A stretch of DNA of 55,227 nucleotides, from NCBI GenBank assembly GCA_030141605.1, contig JAQGDQ010000651.1, forward strand, positions 64,001-119,227, given 5' to 3'. Position numbers and translations under genes: made by a program. The DNA comes from Tubiluchus corallicola (lineage: Eukaryota > Priapulida > Priapulimorpha > Priapulimorphida > Tubiluchidae). A model generated the notes under the pieces. That model was given only the letters and a program-made list of their open reading frames with translations, was not told the origin of the DNA and ran no database searches. Of the stretch, positions 46,561 through 55,227 are shown in pieces; position 1 is the stretch's first letter, and every line of letters starts with the position of its first letter.

Positions 46561-47655
46561 GTAAGTTTTATACCGTTTTTTGGAAAACATTACAACAATT
46601 CAATTCAACAAATGTAACTCTCGCAGCAGCAAATTCTTATAACAAAAAAAGTTGCTATTTACGTTAACGAACTTTTGATTTTAAACTTGTTGCAACGCGT
46701 CTACTGCTAATCTGCTTGCATTATACTTATTAACACTTATATAATACAAATAGATAAATAAGTACTAATATACATATAACTACATAATTAGTTTTTCTTA
46801 AAATTTATTTAGCACCTCATTCACTAACACAACATATATAATATAGACGGTTAATAAATGAAGAGCTAAGTAAATTTTATGAAACTAATTATGTAATAAT
46901 ATATTCTACTATATTTTGTTAATTGTGATCTCAAGTGAATAAGCCCGATTATAAGTCAAATCATTGACAAGTGATGCTGGTATAAGACTTTTACATGTAA
47001 TATACAATGTACGAGAAAACAGCTGTTATCTGTTACTAATTACGCTTAAACATGTATATTCTTCTATCATTATGCGGCGGCCTTGGTGACATGTAGCAAA
47101 GCCTTTATACATGTGCATGCATTTTCCACAAATTTTTTTTTCATGGCGTTATTTCTGAAACACGTTTGAGAATAACTGACAATTCCGCATTAAATTATGT
47201 GCCTTGGGCATTTAATCATGTGTCTTGCTTTCATTTTCAAGGCTGTAATGCTATCACAGTTAAGTAGGAATACCAACAACTTTGCTGATACAAAGAAATT
47301 CAGCTTCGTAAAATAACGAACACTTTGCCACGTGCAAATGAGGGATATTTCTTTAATATCTAATGGGAAAGTAGTAAATGCTCTGACAGCTGTAAAACAT
47401 ATGGCAGAATGTGAAGGCTGTGAGCTATCAGTTTTCGAAAATTTACTGCATAAAAGACATCAAGTTATGCAGTCAAGCCACAATGTACTATAATATTCAG
47501 TGAATTAAATTCTCAGTAAACAAAATCATTCGGGCCCAAAAAGTGTTAATCAACTGCAAGACTGCCGAAAATGTAAATGTAAAATGAGATTTCACATAAA
47601 AGAGTTTTTGTATAATATGAATATGAACACTTTATCTAGGTTTGTAATGTTTCAG
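46561..47655. other. SLC22 intron 4, no features seen
   Basis: AT-rich intron ending in tttgtaatgtttcag. No coding or repeat structure recognised. Confidence 0.5.
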
Positions 47656-47877
47656 AATATTACCCGAATCGGCGCATTGGTACATGTCAAGAAATGAACA
47701 AGATTCTACTAAAGCTGTGCTACAAAAAGCAGCTGCAGTTAACGGTGTAAAGCTGCCAGATTATACATTGCCGAAAAATAATGATTCTGTGACTGTACAA
47801 AAAGCAAAGAAAACATTTTGGGATGTGATTAAACACAAACAACTACGACGATATAGTTTTTTAGCGTGTTTTGTCTC
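47656..47877 (+). CDS. SLC22-like transporter, exon 5 (cytosolic loop, start of TM7)
   Basis: 222 bases. It opens with ILPESAHWYMSRN, the PESPRWL-type signature at the start of the large intracellular loop of SLC22 proteins. A Lys-rich loop follows, then KHKQLRRYSFLACFVS entering TM7. It ends in phase 2 (tc), to be completed by the a opening exon 6. Confidence 0.9.
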
Positions 47878-47947
47878 GTAAGTTTCATGGTTAAATACTA
47901 CGTACATATTTGCACGCGCAAGTACAAATTGACAGACACGACACAGC

Positions 47948-48064
47948 TTAATAAGATTGTCGTCCTTATAGATAACTATCTCCAATGCATTAATTTGTTA
48001 AAATTCACCTCAGTGGCCGACTCTTTCATATCTGAATACAGCGCAAAGCTAACCAAAACAACGC
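47948..48064. repeat. Dispersed repeat copy A (SLC22 intron 5)
   Basis: The words cattaatttgttaaaattca, cctcagtggcc and gcaaagctaacc occur in the same order, with small changes, at 51645-51713 (cattaatttgttagaatcca, cctcagcagcc, gtaaaactgacc). The two copies lie in different introns of the same gene. Probably a mobile-element fragment; the family is unknown. Confidence 0.55.
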
Positions 48065-48589
48065 ATACTCACTAATTGAACGCACTAGTTGATGTTAAAG
48101 TCAGATTAAAGTGCAGTAACATGTTGACAAGTTATGATATCAATAGTACACATATATATCCGATATGGATAATGAATTTAAGTGAGTCTTCATGGTTGAT
48201 TGTCATTTCTGGATGAATTTCCTCGCTGGTACTGTTCGTAAAACGGGTCCTTGAAAGTGAGAATCTCTCGTGCAATCTGAATTTAACGAATCACTAAATG
48301 GAACAGGGTATTCAAAATCCCAGAGAAGTCACTTTTTAAGAAATATGCTTAGATACGCTGCTTATATAGTATACTGTAATATATTTTTATTTTTTTATTT
48401 ATTGACATTTATTAACATTGTATTAGAGAAAGAATCAGCAGGCGCAAGCGGCACTTTTTAAAGGTTTAAAGGTGTGACCACACAAGTGATTGGTTAAAGC
48501 CTACTGGAAAAAAATCATCAAAATTTAAATCCGCCATTTTATGACAAATTTTGTATACCATTCTTAAGATCATAGGCAAGCCGATTTAA

Positions 48590-49510
48590 TTCGCGTGTCT
48601 ACAATGTTAGCTCCGGCAGTCTGTCTAAATAAAAACATAATTAAACTGACATCGTTGGTACAGCCTACGAGAAAATTATCCCTGGACCTTTTTAATGGCA
48701 TACGTTGCGGGGACCAAACTGATGAGCAGCACTCCAACTTTATAAGCAGTAATCAATAAACACCAAAAAATCATATTTACCATACGAAATGCTTTAGAAA
48801 CTATGGTTTTTCAATGTGTCGAAAATTTCAAATCGGATGATACTGTAATACCCAAGTCATTACATTCGTTACTATGGGCAAGAAGGGTGCCATCAAGAAA
48901 ATACTGAAGATCAGGATTGCCAAATCCTCAATGAAACATAGCTCACTTATGCGCAGCTATATTTAGTTGCCATTAGTAGGACCAGCTTGTTAATTGGTCA
49001 ATAGCACAACGCAATAATAAATGGTAGGCACATGAAGATTACATTTTCAATTCATCAGCATATACAAGTAACAGGATCAAGAACTTCAGATAAATTATTA
49101 ATAAATAAAACAAACAACAGGGGCCCCAAAACACTACCCTGTACGATACCTAAGATTACGGGTTTCCAGTGTGAAAAAGCAGAACCCGCCATGATGCTGT
49201 GTGCGATTGGACAGAAAATTTTTGATCCAGTCATACAAATAGCCAGAGACACCACAACTACGCAATTTAACAAATAATTTAGAATGAACAACACTGGCAA
49301 ATGCTTTGGCTTAATCAATGTACATCTAAATTTTTACCTTTATCCCAAGCCGTGTTGGCAGTATAATATTTAGGCTTCAGTGACTAAATTATTTGCTAAG
49401 AGATACTCCAATAATTCATTTTTCATACAGGTTTCCGTGACTTTTTAGGCAAAACATGCCTAATGAAATTGGCCTATAATTGTTAGGGTCTCCTTTTTTA
49501 AATGTGAGCT
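48590..49510 (-). pseudogene. LINE remnant in SLC22 intron 5: RT and post-RT parts
   Basis: From 49510 leftwards the minus strand gives KKGDPNNYRPISLGMF, a degraded linker, FASVVHSKLFVKLRSCGVSG, DWIKNFLSNRT, VQGSVLGPLLFVLFINNLSE, a YADE remnant of the catalytic pair, then IGFGNPDLQYFLDG and CNDLGITVSSDLKFSTHIEK. Many stops and shifts. The endonuclease is absent. Confidence 0.75.
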
Positions 49511-50354
49511 GTTAACCACACTCTACACGAGTAATATATACGCGCGCACAGTTTTGCTTTTGAATGTTAATTTCATTTTTGAACTCTCCACCTTCGTTAT
49601 GGTTACATTCAAGCAATAGAAAGCCAGAAGGCAAAAAAACCCTGAACAGAGTTTTTCTACGGTTATATATGCTTAGAAGTTTCCGCCATCACCCATATTG
49701 ACAGGACATACAGGCCTTTGAACGCGCAGTTAAGGTAATAGTTTATGAGCAGGTGAACACTAACATCTACCAATGAACTAGAAGCCTGTGGCTTCAGTCA
49801 AATCCTTTTGGTCTAACAATTTACTGTTACTTGCTTGAAGGTAACAAACTTTCCTGTCTCTAGAAGCAGGTGTAATATTTCAGCCTAACAATCAAGTCTG
49901 TTTGCCGAATTTCTAATAAACTTGTGTTCTAATTTTGCTCTGCTCAAAGGCAGCCGAGTTGTCCTGTCTGTGTGCCTTCCAAAGTAATCTCTTATTTAAA
50001 CTTGGCATCAAAAATATCTAACTCAAGCATTGTCCTTAAGAATTAAGACGAATACCTAAGTTGATGGGGTGATACAAGCATAGAAATGATTTGGGTTGTT
50101 GTAAAATAGGAAAAAACAAAACAACATGCACGCTCCTGGTGCGCAAACTTTAAATAAATTTTTAAGGAGAGAGGCGTCATTTGAGAACCTGGTCACAACC
50201 GTTCTTTTAGCACGCTATACTTTACTAGCTTTGCAGCAGCTAAATTAATAGCGCCTGAGTTTGTTTTATTGACAAATGGTTTACTCATTATCACCATCAT
50301 CATGAACAGTAGATTTTAAATTTTACAAATTCTGTTTTTCTTCTGCGTTTTCAG

Positions 50355-50489
50355 ATTTTGCAATTCGTTAATCTATTATGGATTATCTCTAGGTGCAACT
50401 CTTTGGGCAGGTAACATGTATCTAAACTTTTTTTACGCAGGACTCATCGAGCTACCGGCTTATGTTGTTGGATATTACGCACTGAAATG
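50355..50489 (+). CDS. SLC22-like transporter, exon 6 (TM7 end, TM8)
   Basis: 135 bases. It reads CNSLIYYGLSLGATLWAGNM, the family's V-N-S-x-x-Y-Y-G-L-S-L motif in TM7, then TM8 (YLNFFYAGLIELPAYVVGYY). The acceptor is ctgcgttttcag. The donor gtaaaa is weaker than the others. It ends in phase 2 (tg). Confidence 0.9.
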
Positions 50490-50841
50490 GTAAAAATTAT
50501 TAATTAAAAGCCTCTGTAACATAGATATCTATAGGGCCTAGACACTATGTCAGCATTAGGCAATGTTTCTCTCCTTGTGACCTGCAAAACAGCTTTCTAT
50601 TTTGTTTTGGAAAGTGGAAAAACTTGTGGAAAGTGTTGAACCGAAGTAGGACAGAGGATCGGAGTACTAAAAATTAAATATTAAAATTATGCAAGGCAAT
50701 TTTATTCTTCCAAAAATTTGACAAAATTTAAACTCAAGCTACTCAACAAGGTGAATGTTTTGTTTCTTCTTAATGGATGGTGCTATTGTACATCACACTT
50801 TACTACACTAATATCACAAACTTCAAAAATTACTACTGCCT

Positions 50842-51008
50842 ACTAAACGAACAGAGCTAATGTAGTATTCCTGTTCATAAGCCTACTAAACTAATAGAAA
50901 TAGAGTAGTATTCCTGTTCATAAGCCCTCTAAACTAATAGAGATAGTGTAGTATTCCTGTTCACGAGCCTAGTAAACTAACAGAGCTAGTGTAGCATTCT
51001 TCTTCACA
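50842..51008. repeat. Minisatellite, about 42-43 bp unit, four copies
   Basis: Units contain actaaactaatagagatag, then tgtagtattcctgttcataa, then gcct, with small changes. The array sits at the end of SLC22 intron 6, stopping about 20 bases before the exon 7 acceptor. Confidence 0.8.
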
Positions 51009-51027
51009 ATTTTCTTCATTTTGGTAG

Positions 51028-51113
51028 GTGGGGTCGCCCAAGACCAATCTGTGTATTTCACATTATAGCTGGATTACCACTTATATTGCAAACATTTACT
51101 CAAGCATATACCG
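51028..51113 (+). CDS. SLC22-like transporter, exon 7 (TM9)
   Basis: 86 bases after tcattttggtag. The opening g completes a Trp codon. It encodes WGRPRPICVFHIIAGLPLIL then QTFTQAYT, i.e. the loop 8-9 signature (usually GRR-like, here WGRPRP) and TM9. The donor gtaagt is strong and leaves one base. No following exon is visible before the minisatellite, so the C-terminal exons (TM10-12 and tail) lie outside the window. Confidence 0.85.
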
Positions 51114-51644
51114 GTAAGTGTTTATACATGAACTTCATAATTTTTTTTATCAAAACCAAAATTTAACGTAATGCAGATCTGAGTGCTGGTAGTGTGTAGC
51201 CAAACATTTTATGTATGGTTTACGGTATACCGTAAAGGATGTAGCTAGTTTAAAATTAACTAGATTGCAAACTTCAAAAGAACGCCAGGACATGTGTGAG
51301 TACCGAATAATTTTTAATTCTTTATCCGATTTTTTATATTTATAGTTTTCATATTTGAAAAACTGCAAGGAATGCACAGGTTGAAGAAGCCACACATGTT
51401 TGTTGATTGAACCACCATTACATATTTTCACTATAAACAAACAGACGGATTTAATCAGATGGAAGAGACATTTACTAGAGACAAAATCCCTTTACAAAGG
51501 AATATTGTGCTTCGAGCGTACAGAACAATAACACAGCGCATATAATTGTCATTAAATTTAAAATCTAAAAACAGAAAACAAGCGATCTGGAATATTTATG
51601 GGGCGACTGCAATAGTCCTTCAAGCTCTATTATAACAAACAATT

Positions 51645-51713
51645 TCATTAATTTGTTAGAATCCACCTCAGCAGCCAAAACTTTCAAAATTCAATAGAAT
51701 GTAAAACTGACCC
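51645..51713. repeat. Dispersed repeat copy B, leading into the minisatellite
   Basis: Second copy of the repeat at 47948-48064. Its last words (gtaaaactgaccc) are also the first words of the 35-bp array, so the array appears to have grown from the end of this repeat. Confidence 0.55.
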
Positions 51714-54700
51714 AGATAGTGTATCCTCGCCTTTTGTAAAACTGATCCAGAGAGTGTATCCTCGCCTTTTGTAAAACTAACCCAGAGAGTGTATACTCGC
51801 CTTTTGTAAAACTGACCCAGAGAGTGTATCCTCGCCTTTTGTAAAACTGACCCAGAGAGTGTATCCTCGCCTTTTGTAAAACTGACCCAGATAGTGTATA
51901 CTCGCCTTTTGTAAAACTAACCCAGAGAGTGTATCCTCGCCTTTTGTAAAACTAACCCAGAAGGATCTCGCCTTTTGTAAACTACCAGAGAGGTATCCTC
52001 GCCTTTTGTAAAACTGATCCAGAGAGTGTATCCTCGCCTTTTGTAAAACTGACCCAGAGAGTGTATACTCGCCTTTTGTAAAACTAACCCAGAGAGTGTA
52101 TACTCGCCTTTTGTAAAACTAACCCAGAGAGTGTATCCTCGCCTTTTGTAAAACTAACCCAGATAGTGTATCCTCGCCTTTTGTAAAACTAACCCAGATA
52201 GTGTATCCTCGCCTTTTGTAAAACTACCAAGAGTGTATCCTCGCCTTTTGTAAAACTGACCCAGAGAGTGTATCCTCGCCTTTTGTAAAACTAACCCAGA
52301 GAGTGTATACTCGCCTTTTGTAAAACTAACCCAGATAGTGTATCCTCGCCTTTTGTAAAACTGACCCAGAGAGTGTATCCTCGCCTTTTGTAAAACTAAC
52401 CCAGATAGTGTATCCTCGCCTTTTGTAAAACTGACCCAGAGAGTGTATCCTCGCCTTTTGTAAAACTGACCCAGAGAGTGTATCCTCGCCTTTTGTAAAA
52501 CGACCCAAATATCCTCGCCTTTTGTAAAACTGATCCAGAGAGTGTATACTCGCCTTTTGTAAAACTAACCCAGAGAGTGTATCCTCGCCTTTTGTAAAAC
52601 TGACCCAGATAGTGTATCCTCGCCTTTTGTAAAACTGACCCAGATAGTGTATCCTCGCCTTTTGTAAAACTGACCCAGATAGTGTATCCTCGCCTTTTGT
52701 AAAACTGATCCAGAGAGTGTATCCTCGCCTTTTGTAAAACTAACCCAGAGAGTGTATCCTCGCCTTTTGTAAAACTGACCCAGATAGTGTATCCTCGCCT
52801 TTTGTAAAACTGATCCAGAGAGTGTATCCTCGCCTTTTGTAAAACTAACCCAGAGAGTGTATACTCGCCTTTTGTAAAACTAACCCAGAGAGTGTATCCT
52901 CGCCTTTTGTAAAACTAACCCAGATAGTGTATACTCGCCTTTTGTAAAACTAACCCAGATAGTGTATCCTCGCCTTTTGTAAAACTAACCCTTAGAGTGT
53001 ATCCTCGCCTTTTGTAAAACTAACCCAGATAGTGTATCCTCGCCTTTTGTAAAACTAACCCAGAGTGTATACTCGCCTTTTGTAAAACTAACCCAGAGAG
53101 TGTATACTCGCCTTTTGTAAAACTAACCCAGAGAGTGTATCCTCGCCTTTTGTAAAACTGACCCAGAGAGTGTATACTCGCCTTTTGTAAAACTAACCCA
53201 GAGAGTGTCGCCTTTTGTAAAACTGACCCAGATAGTGTATACTCGCCTTTTGTAAAACTAACCCAGATAGTGTATCCTCGCCTTTTGTAAAACTAACCCA
53301 GAGTGTATACTCGCCTTTTGTAAAACTAACCCAGAGAGTGTATACTCGCCTTTTGTAAAACTAACCCAGATAGTGTATCCTCGCCTTTTGTAAAACTAAC
53401 CCAGATAGTGTATATTCGCCTTTTGTAAAACTGACCCAGATAGTGTATACTCGCCTTTTGTAAAACTGATCCAGAGAGTGTATACTCGCCTTTTGTAAAA
53501 CTAACCCAGATAGTGTATCCTCGCCTTTTGTAAAACTGACAGAGTGTATCCTCGCCTTTTGTAAAACTACCCAGAAGTGTATACTCGCCTTTAAAACAAA
53601 CAAATATCCTCGCCTTTTGTAAAACTGACCCAGAGAGTGTATCCTCGCCTTTTGTAAAACTAACCCAGATAGTGTATACTCGCCTTTTGTAAAACTAACC
53701 CAGATAGTGTATCGTCGCCTTTTGTAAAACTAACCCAGATAGTGTATCCTCGCCTTTTGTAAAACTAACCCAGATAGTGTATACTCGCCTTTTGTAAAAC
53801 TAACCCAGATAGTGTATCCTCGCCTTTTGTAAAACTAACCCAGAGAGTGTATCCTCGCCTTTTGTAAAACTAACCCAGAGAGTGTATCCTCGCCTTTTGT
53901 AAAACTGATCCAGATAGTGTATCCTCGCCTTTTGTAAAACTGACCCAGAGAGTGTATCCTCGCCTTTTGTAAAACTGACCCAGAGAGTGTATCCTCGCCT
54001 TTTGTAAAACTGATCCAGAGAGTGTATCCTCGCCTTTTGTAAAACTGACCCAGAGAGTGTATCCTCGCCTTTTGTAAAACTAACCCAGAGAGTGTATCCT
54101 CGCCTTTTGTAAAACTAACCCAGATAGTGTATCCTCGCCTTTTGTAAAACTAACCCAGAGAGTGTATCCTCGCCTTTTGTAAAACTAACCCAGAGAGTGT
54201 ATACTCGCCTTTTGTTAAACTAACCCAGAGAGTGTATCCTCGCCTTTTGTAAAACTAACCCAGAGAGTGTATACTCGCCTTTTGTAAAACTGATCCAGAG
54301 AGTGTGTCCTCGCCTTTTGTAAAACTGATCCAGAGAGTGTATCCTCGCCTTTTGTAAAACTGACCCAGAGAGTGTATACTCGCCTTTTGTAAAACTAACC
54401 CAGAGAGTGTATCCTCGCCTTTTGTAAAACTGACCCAGATAGTGTATCCTCGCCTTTTGTAAAACGACCCAGATAGTGTATCCTCGCCTTTTGTAAAACT
54501 GACCCAGATAGTGTATCCTCGCCTTTGTAAAATAACCCAGAGAGTGTATACTCGCCTTTTGTAAAACTAACCCAGAGAGTGTATACTCGCCTTTTGAAAA
54601 CTAACCCAGAAGTATTCTCGCCTTTTGTAAAACTGACACAGAGTGTACTCGCCTTTTGTAAAACCAGATAGTGTATCCTCGCCTTTTGTAAAACTGACCC

Positions 54701-55227
54701 AGATAGTGTATCCTCGCCTTTTGTAAAACTGATCCAGAGAGTGTATCCTCGCCTTTTGTAAAACTAACCCAGAGAGTGTATACTCGCCTTTTGTAAAACT
54801 GATCCAGAGAGTGTATCCTCGCCTTTTGTAAAACTAACCCAGAGAGTGTATCCTCGCCTTTTGTAAAACTGACCCAGATAGTGTATCCTCGCCTTTTGTA
54901 AAACTGACCCAGATAGTGTATCCTCGCCTTTTGTAAAACTGACCCAGAGAGTGTATCCTCGCCTTTTGTAAAACTGACCCAGATAGTGTATCCTCGCCTT
55001 TTGTAAAACTAACCCAGAGAGTGTATCCTCGCCTTTTGTAAAACTGACCCAGATAGTGTATCCTCGCCTTTTGTAAAACTGACCCAGATAGTGTATCCTC
55101 GCCTTTTGTAAAACTGATCCAGAGAGTGTATACTCGCCTTTTGTAAAACTAACCCAGAGAGTGTATCCTCGCCTTTTGTAAAACTGACCCAGATAGTGTA
55201 TCCTCGCCTTTTGTAAAACTGACCCAG
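51701..55227. repeat. 35-bp minisatellite, about 100 units, runs off the window
   Basis: The unit is about 35 bp and contains cctcgccttttgtaaaac in nearly every copy. Three sites vary from unit to unit: tatcctcg or tatactcg; actgaccc, actaaccc or actgatcc; and agagag or agatag. A minority of units are shortened (for example near 51965, 52230, 52505, 53208, 53545, 53595 and 54610-54665). There are no unique spacers. It lies after exon 7 of the SLC22-like gene and must be part of the following intron if the gene continues. Confidence 0.97.

Noticed and set aside
52326-53603. Minus-strand proteins with a 35-residue period
   Set aside because: A 35-bp unit cycles through all three frames and gives such frames by itself; aaccc units introduce stops.
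51701-55227. CRISPR-like array
   Set aside because: The units are head-to-tail with no unique spacers and the DNA is animal nuclear; it is a minisatellite.

Overview
The window looks like AT-rich nuclear DNA of an invertebrate animal. Its genes are split by GT-AG introns into short exons, and the gaps are full of decayed non-LTR retrotransposons (LINEs), one BEL/Pao LTR-retroelement remnant, inverted-repeat DNA elements, tRNA- and 5S-headed SINE-like sequences, microsatellites and a large minisatellite. Nothing looks bacterial or viral. The species cannot be named from the sequence; a marine invertebrate is a guess from the mix of repeats.

Three host genes can be supported. (1) A small minus-strand gene near 7.1-7.4 kb has an exon with a clear signal peptide and a possible second and last exon. 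(2) A plus-strand gene at 19.0-32.7 kb encodes a secreted protein with four EGF-like domains. Its six exons join with matching intron phases into 246 residues plus an unseen start exon. It has a dibasic site after the signal peptide, another near the C-terminus, and a poly(A) signal at 33.0 kb. (3) A plus-strand SLC22-like organic cation/zwitterion transporter of the major facilitator superfamily starts at 43.1 kb. Seven exons cover residues 1-416, up to about the ninth membrane segment. The last exons must lie beyond the window, past a minisatellite that fills the final 3.5 kb.

The rest is mostly mobile DNA. From 0.2 to 7 kb there is an hAT-like inverted-repeat element and a LINE copy arranged as expected for a twin-priming inversion. 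From 8 to 18 kb there are AAT/ATT microsatellites, a LINE C-terminal remnant, a degenerate repeat array and tRNA-like SINE pieces. The introns of the EGF gene hold LINE, BEL/Pao and inverted-repeat elements. From 33 to 42 kb there are two minus-strand LINE remnants, then a GC-richer nested pair: a 5S rRNA-headed SINE on the minus strand (37563-38121) interrupted at its 5' end by a nearly intact plus-strand LINE (38126-42164). Target-site duplications of 10 and 12 bp let the order of insertion be read. The SINE body resembles the 5' leader and 3' end of that same LINE, so it appears to be a short derivative of the LINE family carrying a 5S promoter.

The strongest candidates for something new are the 5S-headed SINE with its partner LINE, the four-EGF secreted precursor with dibasic sites, and the 35-bp minisatellite inside the transporter gene, which starts at the end of a dispersed repeat also found in another intron of that gene.
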